IMG/VR virus record: IMGVR_UViG_3300032893_003196
Coordinates: 1 to 21,010 of that record
DNA: 21,010 bases
Strand: one strand, 5' to 3'
From: a virus
The position numbers and the translations under genes were made by a program. The notes below the pieces were generated by a model that had not been told where the DNA came from, made no database searches, and worked only from the letters and a program-made list of their open reading frames with translations. This document shows positions 7,571-14,235 of this stretch, in pieces. The first letter of the stretch is position 1. Each line of letters starts with the position of its first letter.

Positions 7571-7984
7571 GAATCCGCTTGGCCTGGTCGTACCAAAAGA
7601 GAAGGTCGTCGCCGTCCATCGCCATCAGCTCGGCTGAGGCGAAGTGAAAGACGGCCGCTAGGTCGCCAACGAGCCCTGCCCAGTCCGCAGGGAAGCCGGC
7701 AAAAAACTTTCGATCAGCTCCGACAGGCCGGCGATGTCCTCGGCGTCGAGCGAGTCGACGGCCTTCTGGTCGAACGGCGCGTCGCCATCGAAGGTCAGCA
7801 GGCGCTGGAGCAGCCCTAGGGAGGCGCCCGCCTTGCCCTTCTGGCCTTCCAGCCAGCGCATGTCGCCGCCGTTCATCCGGCGCACTTCCACCGTGTGGAT
7901 CGTCTCTTCCTGTTCGGCCGCGCCATTGACGCGGGTCTTGCGCACGAACGGGTGCTTCAGCTCGTAGGTTTCGGTGGCCCCCAT
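7551..7984 (-). CDS. Tail assembly chaperone, -1 frameshift product (gp41-gp41' fusion)
   Basis: About 144 residues. A -1 shift on T-TTT-TTG (7700-7706) after codon 95 enters a frame that runs to a TAA at 7551-7553. It encodes AGFPADWAGLVGDLAAVFHF, ASAELMAMDGDDLLFWYDQA and KRIHVASEP (49 residues). The core 'F....AELMAM..DDLLFWY.QA' is the hallmark of the P2 gpE'/Mu gp41'-type second chaperone, so the second frame is a real gene part without a good start of its own. The shifted product would be the minor form that bridges tape measure and tube proteins. It overlaps the tape measure start by 20 bases. That the shift occurs is inferred, but the codon-level fit, family knowledge and RNA signals all agree. 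Confidence 0.85.
7658..7984 (-). CDS. Tail assembly chaperone, Mu gp41 type (unshifted product)
   Basis: 108 residues from the ATG at 7982-7984. A longer open frame upstream lies inside the tube gene and is not used. The sequence YELKHPFVRKTRVNGAAEQEE, then VEVRRMNGGDMRWLEGQKGKAG and LLQRLLTFDGDAPFDQKAVDSLDAED is typical of the first tail assembly chaperone of Mu/P2-like phages. This chaperone coats the tape measure during tail building and is absent from the finished virion. The position between tube and tape measure is diagnostic. Near its 3' end it carries a slippery run, TTTTTTG (7700-7706), leading into a second overlapping frame. Confidence 0.9.
   Translation of the reverse strand: MGATETYELKHPFVRKTRVNGAAEQEETIHTVEVRRMNGGDMRWLEGQKGKAGASLGLLQRLLTFDGDAPFDQKAVDSLDAEDIAGLSELIESFLPASLRTGQGSLAT
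7674..7706 (-). other. Programmed -1 frameshift signal: slippery heptamer, spacer, stem-loop
   Basis: Reading the minus strand: the heptamer TTTTTTG (7706 to 7700) lies in zero frame as AGT-TTT-TTG, so both tRNAs can re-pair one base back. A 7-base spacer (CCGGCTT, 7699-7693) follows. Next is a perfect 6-base stem CCCTGC (7692-7687) / GCAGGG (7679-7674) with a 7-base loop (GGACTGG). This is the standard layout for bacterial -1 frameshifting. Confidence 0.82.
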
Positions 7985-8349
7985 CACAGCACCTCGGTGG
8001 CCGCCGGCCCGTTGAAGGTGATCTTGGCCTTGCCCGACTTCTGGTCGATCGCCGGCGGGTTGGCGGTCCACGCCCCGTTGATCATCCAGGTCTGGCCGGT
8101 GTCCGCCACGAAGCTCACCGTGGCGTTGGTGATGTTGCGGAAGGTGTTGATCGAGAAGCTGGCGTCGATCGAAACGCTGACCTCCAGCTTGGATTCGGCG
8201 GTGGCTTCCTGGAAGCCCTGCACGGTGCGGCCCTTGACAACCGTGCGGATCACACCGCCCGGGTCGAGGGTCGCGTCATCGCCGGACAGCAGCGTCACGC
8301 CGTCGACGACGACGTCCGCCAGGCCCAGCATCTTCAAGGGCGCGCCCAT
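7984..8349 (-). CDS. Tail tube protein, Mu gpM type
   Basis: 121 residues. It matches the Mu-like tail tube family: LADVVVDGVTLLSGDDATLDPGG, the conserved EATAESKLEVSVSIDASFSIN (47-68), NITNATVSFVADTGQTWMINGAW and a short C-terminal strand (KAKITFNGPAA). The subunit stacks into the inner tube within the sheath. The ATG (8347-8349) has GAGGAG eight bases upstream, among the strongest ribosome-binding sites in the window and fitting for an abundant protein. The TGA stop shares one base with the ATG of the chaperone gene. Confidence 0.93.
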   Translation of the reverse strand: MGAPLKMLGLADVVVDGVTLLSGDDATLDPGGVIRTVVKGRTVQGFQEATAESKLEVSVSIDASFSINTFRNITNATVSFVADTGQTWMINGAWTANPPAIDQKSGKAKITFNGPAATEVL

Positions 8350-8361
8350 GGTTCAAGCTCC

Positions 8362-9819
8362 TCAGAAAGCGAAAGCGATCTGGGCGCGAACGACGCGCAG
8401 CCCAGGGATGATGTCGGGCGGGATGTACATATCGACCGTGTCCGGGTCCTCGGCGTTGATCTCGACGTTGAGCAGCGACGCGAAGGTGTCGAGATCCTGC
8501 ACCAGGCCAGCGCTCTCCCAGTCCTGGGCCAGGGCGTTCAGCTCGGCCTTCAGGGTCTTGGGCGTCACCATCGCCTGCCCGGGCGTGATCGTGGTCCCGT
8601 CCTTGGCGATCTTGATCCGGGGGAACTTGGTGTTGACCCGGATCACGAACGAATAACGCAGGTAGGACAGGGTCTTCATCGTGGTCACGTCCAGGTAGGA
8701 CGCGTCGGCCACGCCCTGGGCGTTGAGACGATAGGTAGTGATCGGCCGCTCCAGCTGCAGGACGCCGGACACCACCTTGTGGGTCGAGACGCCGTCGTAC
8801 AGCAGGGCGTTGCGCTCGGTCTGGGTGAACGCCTCGCTATCGTTGGGGGCCATGTCGCCCGTCATCTCCAGCGTCTGCAACGGCCGGTTCGGGTCGATCG
8901 AGCAGTAATAGTTGCACAGGCCCGCCTCGCGCGCGGCCCGCTCCCAGGTCGGCGTGGGGCCGACGGACTCGGGGAAGCACAGGTCGGGGCTGTTGGGCGA
9001 CTCGCCGAAGGTGGCCAGCGCGCCTTGTGAGCCCTTGGCGGCCGTGTAGGAAATGCCCTCGATCATCTCCATCGGGCCACGGCGATTGGCCATTTCCGCC
9101 GAGATCAGGGCGATGTTCGCCCCGTCGCCCCAGGGGAAGACGATGTCGTGGTACTGCTTGGACCCCAGCGCCGCGATCGCCGCCGCCGCCGAGGGATTGC
9201 CCGCGCCGGCGACGCCGGCGGCGGTGGCCAGCGCCAGGCCGGCCGGCATGACGTCGGTCGAGTAGTAGTTGGTGCGGAAGTCCACGTCGTTTCCGGTCAG
9301 GCCCTTCCAGCGGACCGTCGAGGTCACGACGGAGCCGGCGACGGTGGCCGTGACGGGCAGGTCGGCGTCGGCGTTGATCGCCGCCGCGATCGCCGTGGCG
9401 ACCTGCGCCGTGGTCATGGCCGCGGTGATCCCGACGTCGACCAGCTGCCCGGCGATGTAGAGCGCCAGGGTGCCGGCGGCCGTCGGCGGCGCCGTGACCG
9501 TGGTGAGGTAGGTCGCCGCGACGCCCGCGCCGTTGTCGTCCACCGCCATCGCCCAGGTCTCGGTCGAGGCGTTGACGTCGAACAGGGCCTTGATCATCCG
9601 GTCCAGCATCGAGCCCTGGCCGAACAGGGCGATCCCGTCGTCCTTGGTGTTGATCTGCACCGGCTGCAGCGACGCCTGAGAGCCGCCGGCCAGCTTCTGG
9701 CCCAGCAGCAGGATGCGCGTCGTCCATGGGGCCAGGTTCGGCGCGGCGCGCGCGTTGGAGAACTCGGCGAAGGTCCCCGGGGTGCGGATGCCCACCGGAA
9801 TCTGGTTGAAGCTGATCAT
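8362..9819 (-). CDS. Contractile tail sheath protein, Mu gpL type
   Basis: 485 residues. It matches the Mu-like tail sheath family: N-terminal FNQIPVGIRTPGTFAEFSN, then WTTRILLLGQKLAGG, DEC-type inner segment AVDDNGAGVAATYL, an inserted outer domain (about 110-190) with WKGLTGNDVDFRTNYY, YHDIVFPWGD, RRGPMEMIEGISYTAAKG and the C-terminal sheath core with YLRYSFVIRVNTKFPRIKIA and TPKTLKAELNALAQDWESAG. The subunit forms the contractile outer layer of the tail that drives the tube through the envelope. Length is normal for the family. It is followed by a 12-base gap carrying a good ribosome-binding site (GAGGAG) for the tube gene. Confidence 0.95.
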   Translation of the reverse strand: MISFNQIPVGIRTPGTFAEFSNARAAPNLAPWTTRILLLGQKLAGGSQASLQPVQINTKDDGIALFGQGSMLDRMIKALFDVNASTETWAMAVDDNGAGVAATYLTTVTAPPTAAGTLALYIAGQLVDVGITAAMTTAQVATAIAAAINADADLPVTATVAGSVVTSTVRWKGLTGNDVDFRTNYYSTDVMPAGLALATAAGVAGAGNPSAAAAIAALGSKQYHDIVFPWGDGANIALISAEMANRRGPMEMIEGISYTAAKGSQGALATFGESPNSPDLCFPESVGPTPTWERAAREAGLCNYYCSIDPNRPLQTLEMTGDMAPNDSEAFTQTERNALLYDGVSTHKVVSGVLQLERPITTYRLNAQGVADASYLDVTTMKTLSYLRYSFVIRVNTKFPRIKIAKDGTTITPGQAMVTPKTLKAELNALAQDWESAGLVQDLDTFASLLNVEINAEDPDTVDMYIPPDIIPGLRVVRAQIAFAF

Positions 9820-9822
9820 GGG

Positions 9823-10020
9823 CTATTGGCCGTCCTTGGCGGGGGAAGCTTTGGCTTCGGGCGCGGGCGTGAACTCTTCCACGTCGCCGTCCCGCACTCG
9901 GCGCTCCCAGTAGCTCGACCAGGGCAGCTGCAGGCCATCGGCCGGGAGCACCTTGGGCGAGCCCGGCAGTCGGACCTTGCGGCCAGGTAGCGGGCGATAG
10001 AAGCGCAGGTCGGGGGTCAT
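9823..10020 (-). CDS. Small protein, DUF2635 type
   Basis: 65 residues. The pattern RPLPGRKVRLPGSPKVLPADGLQLP followed by SSYWERRVRDGDVEEF fits the DUF2635 family, small proteins found directly before the sheath gene in Mu-like phages. The C-terminal 15 residues are Pro/Ala/Lys-rich. Function is not known; position suggests a tail assembly role. The start overlaps the gp37 stop (ATGA), and the TAG stop lies three bases before the sheath start. Confidence 0.82.
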   Translation of the reverse strand: MTPDLRFYRPLPGRKVRLPGSPKVLPADGLQLPWSSYWERRVRDGDVEEFTPAPEAKASPAKDGQ

Positions 10021-10655
10021 GAATCACCCTGAGGGAGGTTGACGATGTCGGTGGCGATGGCGTGCGCGTCGTCGGGGATCTGCACGCCGGGTTTGACGGG
10101 GTCGGCGTCCACATGGCCGTAGGGCGCGGGGTCCCAGTTGGCGTGGATCGTCTTGAAGGGGAACGCGTCGGTCGGCATCTGCTCGGTCTCGAAGTAGAGC
10201 GCCGTGGCGAAGGTCACCGCGAGCATCGAGATCTGCTTGAGCTTGGGGATGTCAGACGTCTCGACCGGCTCGATCGACACGGGCGCCAGGGCATCGATGT
10301 CCAGGCCGAGGGTCTGGTCGCCCAGCAGGGCCACGATGTCCTGGGCCATCTGATAGGTGCCGACTTCCGACTCCGTCCCGCCAAACCGGCGCGAGCGCTC
10401 GTTGCGCTTGTTCTCGGCCGCCGCCACGAGGCCGAAGGTCGCGTGGGATCGCCACCGGCCCTTGGTCACGCGCTCGGTCGAGCGCACGCCGCCGAACACC
10501 GACCACAGCGCCGGGTACTTGATGGTCTGGCTCGACAGATAGTCGTCGAACTCCTTCGGCCAGCTGTCCGTGGTGGCGTAGGTGTAGCCCAGCACCTTGG
10601 CCATCGACGCGTCGACCACGCGCTTGATCATGCCGTTCTCGACCGCGCCGATCAT
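10017..10655 (-). CDS. Tail terminator-like protein, Mu gp37/DUF1834 type
   Basis: 212 residues. It matches the DUF1834 family (Mu gp37): MIGAVENGMIKRVVDASMAKVLGY, then YPALWSVFGGVRSTERVTKGRWR (47-69), HATFGLVAAAENKRNERSRRFGG, VGTYQMAQDIVALLGDQTLGLDI and the C-terminal SMLAVTFATALYFETEQMP. Members lie between the connector genes and the sheath gene and are thought to cap or complete the tail. Length is normal for the family, with a longer C-terminal tail rich in Asp/Pro (about residues 185-212). Both ends overlap neighbouring genes as ATGA. Confidence 0.85.
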   Translation of the reverse strand: MIGAVENGMIKRVVDASMAKVLGYTYATTDSWPKEFDDYLSSQTIKYPALWSVFGGVRSTERVTKGRWRSHATFGLVAAAENKRNERSRRFGGTESEVGTYQMAQDIVALLGDQTLGLDIDALAPVSIEPVETSDIPKLKQISMLAVTFATALYFETEQMPTDAFPFKTIHANWDPAPYGHVDADPVKPGVQIPDDAHAIATDIVNLPQGDS

Positions 10656-11149
10656 GCGAGGCTCCGCTCGATATCGAGGCGCACCTGGTCGGCGATGCTG
10701 TCCCGGTCGCGGTTCGAGATCCCGAGGTACGGCCGGGCGGGAATGGCCACCTTGGCGACCTGACGCCAGCCGACGCCCTTCATGAAGAACCGCAGCGCCT
10801 TGGCGTGCTTGGCCACGATCACGCCGCCCACCTGGTGGATCAGCCCGTAGATCAGGTTGGTGCCGACCATGGCCCGCCGATCGTCGGCGGCCGAGGTGAT
10901 CGAGTCGCGCAGCCGGCCGCTCAGAACCAGGGTCTTACCGCCCGAGGCGCTGGCGCGCAGGCTGGGCTTCCAGGGCACGCCGTCGGGGGCGATGCCCGTG
11001 CGGAAACGCTGGCGGGTGCTGTTCTCCAGCACCACGGCGATGCGCTTCATCAGCCGGTTGGGCGAATGGGTGGCGGCGGCCAGGTGCGCCAGGCGCGCCT
11101 CGACGTCCTTAAGGCCGGTCGGCTTGAGGGTGAGGGTCACGCCGGCCAT
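10652..11149 (-). CDS. Virion morphogenesis protein, Mu G type (tail completion)
   Basis: 165 residues. It matches the phage virion morphogenesis family that includes Mu gpG and P2 gpS. Visible parts are an N-terminal beta/helix segment with VEARLAHLAAATHSPNRLMKR, then ENSTRQRFRTGIAPDGVPWKP (42-62), the conserved KTLVLSGRLRDSI (72-84), MVGTNLIYGLIHQVGG and PARPYLGISNRD (135-147). Members act in tail completion or head-tail joining. The start overlaps the DUF1320 stop (ATGA) and the stop overlaps the gp37 start (ATGA), so translation is likely coupled. In Mu itself G follows F. Here it lies after the DUF1320 gene, an order seen in other Mu-like phages. Confidence 0.87.
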   Translation of the reverse strand: MAGVTLTLKPTGLKDVEARLAHLAAATHSPNRLMKRIAVVLENSTRQRFRTGIAPDGVPWKPSLRASASGGKTLVLSGRLRDSITSAADDRRAMVGTNLIYGLIHQVGGVIVAKHAKALRFFMKGVGWRQVAKVAIPARPYLGISNRDRDSIADQVRLDIERSLA

Positions 11150-11571
11150 CAGGCCCCCCTCAGCGAGCGGCGGTCGAACAGGCGGCGGTTGCTGCTCGCC
11201 TCGACCGTGGCCGGGCGCGGCGCGGGCTCGACCCCGGCGACGTCGATCTTGACCGTGCCGTTGGCGATCTTGGTCAGGGTCGCGATCGCGTCCTTATAGC
11301 GGGTGGCCACCTGCTCGGTGGCCTGGTCGGCGTAAAGCCGGTACCGGGCGATCTCGCAGTTCAGCTCGACCAGCAGCGCGGGCGTGGTGGCCAGCGGCAG
11401 GGCGTATTTCACCCCCACATAGCCGTCGATCACCATGGCGCCGCCGTCCAGCGCGGCCTGGGCCACGTCCATGTCGATCGCGTCCGTCGGTGGCGTGCTC
11501 TGATCGGTGAGCTGGATCAGCTCCCGTTCGGAGTAGCGCGTGATCAGATCGGTGACGGCGGCGTAGGCCAT
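11149..11571 (-). CDS. Head-tail connector, Mu gp36/DUF1320 type
   Basis: 140 residues. It matches the DUF1320 family (Mu gp36): MAYAAVTDLITRYSERELIQLTD, then AALDGGAMVIDGYVGVKYALPL (50-71), PALLVELNCEIARYRLYAD (75-95) and VATRYKDAIATLTKIANGTVKID (100-122). These proteins are helical head-completion or adaptor subunits comparable to gp6/gp15-type connectors. The helical organisation and length are normal. The C-terminus (about 125-140) is basic. Its TGA stop overlaps the start of the next gene (ATGA). Confidence 0.87.
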   Translation of the reverse strand: MAYAAVTDLITRYSERELIQLTDQSTPPTDAIDMDVAQAALDGGAMVIDGYVGVKYALPLATTPALLVELNCEIARYRLYADQATEQVATRYKDAIATLTKIANGTVKIDVAGVEPAPRPATVEASSNRRLFDRRSLRGA

Positions 11572-11603
11572 GGCCTGGCGGGGATCCTTGATTGAGGGTT
11601 GGC

Positions 11604-11636
11604 GGCGGGGCCCGCTGCTCGATTGCGCACCCCGCC
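11604..11636. repeat. GC-rich inverted repeat in the 72-base gap after the gp35-like gene
   Basis: A perfect 7-base inverted repeat (GGCGGGG / CCCCGCC) with a 19-base loop lies in the gap at 11572-11643. On the transcribed strand it is not followed by a T-run, so it does not look like an intrinsic terminator. It may be a pause or RNA-processing structure. No promoter is clear in the gap. Confidence 0.4.
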
Positions 11637-11643
11637 TCCGGTA

Positions 11644-12021
11644 CTAGCCGGCCTTACTAGCGGCCGACTTGCTCGATCCCCTGCGCCGGGGCGCGGGGGT
11701 GTAGTTGGCCGGCGTGGCTTCGGCCGGTGGGTCGCCTTCGGCTTTCGATGCCGGGTCGGCGTCCTCCGCACCCGCGAGGTCCGTGGCCTCGTCGGCGACG
11801 GGGGAACTCGCCGGTTCCAGCTCGCCCTTCTCGATCACCATCTCGTAGGTGATGTTGGGGTCGGTCAGCAGCGACCGTGCGTTGGCCTCGCCGAGGGCGA
11901 CGTACTGGTCGCGGGTCAGCTCGATCAGCGCGTGGCCGGCCGCTGTGCGGCGACAGGTCCGGTCGAACAGCAGGCCTCCGCGCCGGTAAGGCGATCGCCG
12001 CGAGATGAACCGCACCCGCAT
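11644..12021 (-). CDS. Small head-region protein, Mu gp35/HI1506-like
   Basis: 125 residues. The N-terminal part (1-65) is compact and basic: MRVRFISRRSPYRRGGLLFD, then LIELTRDQYVALGEANARSLLTDP and ITYEMVIEKGE. This pattern matches the small protein found directly after the capsid gene in Mu-like prophages (HI1506 of the Haemophilus Mu-like prophage). Residues 70-125 are low complexity: first acidic and Ala-rich, then Pro-rich, and finally basic (APRRRGSSKSAASKAG). This tail is probably disordered and could contact nucleic acid or acidic partners. The exact function in the family is not established. The gene starts five bases after the capsid stop and is followed by a 72-base gap. Confidence 0.68.
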   Translation of the reverse strand: MRVRFISRRSPYRRGGLLFDRTCRRTAAGHALIELTRDQYVALGEANARSLLTDPNITYEMVIEKGELEPASSPVADEATDLAGAEDADPASKAEGDPPAEATPANYTPAPRRRGSSKSAASKAG

Positions 12022-12026
12022 GGTCG

Positions 12027-12935
12027 TTAGGCCAACCAGGGGCAGTTCACGGGCTTGGCGGTGCCCTTGTAGACGTTGCTCACGGCCGCGCCGCCCTGGA
12101 GGACCAGCTCGGCGTTGAGGATCTGCAGGGCGTCAGCGTCCAAGGTGGGCGCGTACACCAGCGTGTCCGGCACGATGCCGAGTGGGCGCCCATAGTCGCC
12201 CTTGAGCGACATGAGGGCCTCACGCGCCGCGCCGTAGTTGTCGGGCGTGAGCGGGGCCTTGGAGCCCCAGCAGAACTGCGGGAAGCCGTAGCCGACGTTG
12301 CTGCGCGAGTCGGAGCCGTAGATGAACTCCTTGCGCATGAACACATTCTCGTCGTCCGGCTTGTCCATGCTGACGAAGTTCCAGGGCCGACGATTCTGGA
12401 AGATGATCGGCTTCAGGAAGCGCTGGGTCGCCATCAGGAACCACGCCGGCCCGTCGCCCTCCTCAGCGTCGGTATTGGCGTAGGTCGTCAGATTGCCGTT
12501 TACGTCCAGAACCGGGTGAGCGGTGGAGAAGTACGGCTGCCCGTCGAAGCACGCGGTGACGAAGCCAGCGGCCAGAAGGCCGAACACCAGCTGGTCTTTG
12601 TGGGCGGCGGTCGAGAGGCCCATTTCGGAGAACAGCGGGGCATAGATCCCCAGGTTATCGTCCTCGATGTCGTCGCGATCGACGCCGATGGTCAGTTCCC
12701 AGGGCTCGTTCTTCACGGTGTAGCCGGAGTTCGAGATGTTCTGGACGACGCGGTCACCGGCCCATTTGCGGACCGACGGGATCTTGCCGATCCAGCCGTA
12801 GTCCTGTTCCTTGGTGCTGGACGGCACCTCGGTCGACACCATCGCGGCCTGGGAAGGCGCTTGGCCGAGCGCGCTCTGGAAGGCAGCGTTGAAGCTGATG
12901 CCCAGGTTGCGCAGGTTGGCGTTGTTGATTTGCAC
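12027..12935 (-). CDS. Major capsid protein, Mu T (gp34) type
   Basis: 302 residues. It matches the Mu-like major head subunit family: the N-terminal NLRNLGISFNAAFQSALGQA, then KEQDYGWIGKIPSVRKWAGD (43-62), NEPWELTIGVDRDDIEDDNLGIY and HKDQLVFGLL. Also visible are the strongly conserved CFDGQPYFSTAHPV (around 128-142), NRRPWNFVSMDKPDDENVFM, FIYGSDSRSNVGYGFPQFCWGS and PDTLVYAP. The subunit forms the icosahedral shell with an HK97-type fold. The start is GTG (12933-12935), preceded by GAGGG nine bases upstream; the next in-frame ATG would lose conserved N-terminal sequence. Twelve bases separate it from the decoration gene stop, and five from the next gene. Length is normal for the family. Confidence 0.93.
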   Translation of the reverse strand: MQINNANLRNLGISFNAAFQSALGQAPSQAAMVSTEVPSSTKEQDYGWIGKIPSVRKWAGDRVVQNISNSGYTVKNEPWELTIGVDRDDIEDDNLGIYAPLFSEMGLSTAAHKDQLVFGLLAAGFVTACFDGQPYFSTAHPVLDVNGNLTTYANTDAEEGDGPAWFLMATQRFLKPIIFQNRRPWNFVSMDKPDDENVFMRKEFIYGSDSRSNVGYGFPQFCWGSKAPLTPDNYGAAREALMSLKGDYGRPLGIVPDTLVYAPTLDADALQILNAELVLQGGAAVSNVYKGTAKPVNCPWLA

Positions 12936-12947
12936 GGGTCAGATCCC

Positions 12948-13715
12948 TCAGTAGGTGATTTCGACGTAGCCAGAGACCGCGCCGGCCGCAGCGAACCCTG
13001 CCGGGATCACCTGGATGCGCTGGTCGATGGCGACGGCGGTGGTGGCGTCGCCCTCGGTCGGGACGTCGCTGTTGATCGTGCCCTTGGCCGAGCCGTTGGC
13101 GATCGCCACCGACAGGCCGGCGACCGGGGTCGCGCCCACGTCGACGGTGAGCGCGCCGCCGGTGGTCACAGCCACCTGGTTGGTGGTCACGATGCGCGAG
13201 ATGTTGCCGTTGACCGGCGCGATCAGCTCGGCCGACGTGCCCGCGAGCAGGTCGGTCTGGTTGATGGCGAAGTACAGCCGCACCGTCTTGGGCGCTGGCG
13301 GGCTGACCGCCACATCGACCCACACCCCGACCTCGTCCAGGTCGACGATCGTGCCGGCGAAGGGCCGCACGCCGCCGCCGTTGAACTTGCCGACCGTGTG
13401 GTCGTCCAGCGCCCAGCAGCCCTTGCCGATGTCGTGCGCGGTGAAGGCGTCCACCCCGGCGGCGTTGTCGTAGCGGAACACGCCGCGACGCACCTGCATG
13501 GAGTCGGCGCCGTCCACGCCGTTGGTGTTGTCGTAGTGCCGCTCGGCGCGGCCATCGACGAACAGCGCGCTGGCGGCGCTGGCGGGCACCAGGAAGCCGG
13601 CGGCGTTCAGGGCCACCAGGGCGCCGACCTGGATCACCACGCCGGCGGCGATCGGCCGCCCGTAGTTCTCGCCGCTGCGGAAGGCCGTGTTACGGCCCGA
13701 GGTCAATCCAACCAA
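12948..13715 (-). CDS. Head decoration (capsid cement) protein with an added beta-sandwich module
   Basis: 255 residues, from a TTG at 13713-13715. GGGGAG lies eight bases upstream and no ATG is available near the N-terminus. Residues 1-135 match the small head decoration proteins of Mu-like phages: GRPIAAGVVIQVGALVALN, GFLVPASAASALFVDGRAE, DNTNGVDGADSMQVRRGVFRY, IGKGCWALDDHTVGK and GVWVDVAVSP. Residues about 140-255 are a second module with YFAINQTDLLAGTS, ELIAPVNGNISRIV, VTTGGALTVDVGATPVAGL, GDATTAVAIDQRIQVIPA and GAVSGYVEITY. This type is also found as a separate phage structural protein. The first module would bind the capsid surface and the second would project outwards. The gene lies directly before the capsid gene, the usual place. 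The non-ATG start is odd for an abundant protein. Confidence 0.75.
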   Translation of the reverse strand: MVGLTSGRNTAFRSGENYGRPIAAGVVIQVGALVALNAAGFLVPASAASALFVDGRAERHYDNTNGVDGADSMQVRRGVFRYDNAAGVDAFTAHDIGKGCWALDDHTVGKFNGGGVRPFAGTIVDLDEVGVWVDVAVSPPAPKTVRLYFAINQTDLLAGTSAELIAPVNGNISRIVTTNQVAVTTGGALTVDVGATPVAGLSVAIANGSAKGTINSDVPTEGDATTAVAIDQRIQVIPAGFAAAGAVSGYVEITY

Positions 13716-13716
13716 C

Positions 13717-14235
13717 TCAGTTGCTCCCCTTCAGGATCTGCATGCGGGACTTCTTGAAGGCCTCCTCGGAGACGCCCACCGCAGAGGCGGCGGCCTTCTC
13801 CTCGGCGCTGAGCGGCGCGTCGGGATCGACCCCGGCTGCAGCGGCGGTTTGGGAACCGCCCGGCTTGATCACCGCCGGGGCCGAGCCCACGAAGTCGGCG
13901 AAGGCGGACGGGTCGGCCTTGTAGAGCTTCAGGGCGTGGTCGCGGCCGGCGGGCGTGACCTTGCCGGCGACGATCGCAGCGTCCACGGCGGCCGTGGCGG
14001 CGGCGGTGGACTCGGTCTCCTGCAGCTGGCGCACCTGGCCCTGCAGCTCCTTGAAGCTGGCCATGGGCACGAAGGCCTTGGGGTCCGGCTCGGCGCGGCC
14101 CGAGGCGGCGGCGGTCAGCTCCTCGACCGAAGCGCCGTCCTTGAGGCCCAGCGCCTTGGTCGCGGCGGCGACGATCTCGTCCATCGTCGCGGTCGCCGCG
14201 AGCCCGAGGGCCGCAGCGAGTCTGGTCAGATCCAT
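13717..14235 (-). CDS. Scaffold protein from internal in-frame start (Mu gpZ-like)
   Basis: An ATG at 14233-14235 is codon 175 of the protease frame and would give 172 residues, beginning MDLTRLAAALGLAATATMDE. It is preceded by GGAG at 14241-14244 with a 5-base spacer (ACACC), a much better ribosome-binding site than that of the full-length gene. The position falls at the boundary between the protease part and the Ala-rich helical part. In Mu the scaffold Z is known to be made from an internal start within I, so the same arrangement is inferred here. C-terminal features include QGQVRQLQETES (coiled-coil-like) and the basic end KKSRMQILKGSN. Confidence 0.72.
   Translation of the reverse strand: MDLTRLAAALGLAATATMDEIVAAATKALGLKDGASVEELTAAASGRAEPDPKAFVPMASFKELQGQVRQLQETESTAAATAAVDAAIVAGKVTPAGRDHALKLYKADPSAFADFVGSAPAVIKPGGSQTAAAAGVDPDAPLSAEEKAAASAVGVSEEAFKKSRMQILKGSN

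Noticed and set aside
6041-7819. Long plus-strand open frame of 592 codons opposite the tape measure gene
   Set aside because: It lies antisense to a clearly recognised tape measure and chaperone. Its protein is Arg/His/Gln-rich without domain features, as expected of shadow frames in very GC-rich DNA.
11604-11636. Inverted repeat considered as an intrinsic terminator
   Set aside because: No T-run follows on the transcribed strand and the loop is 19 bases long.
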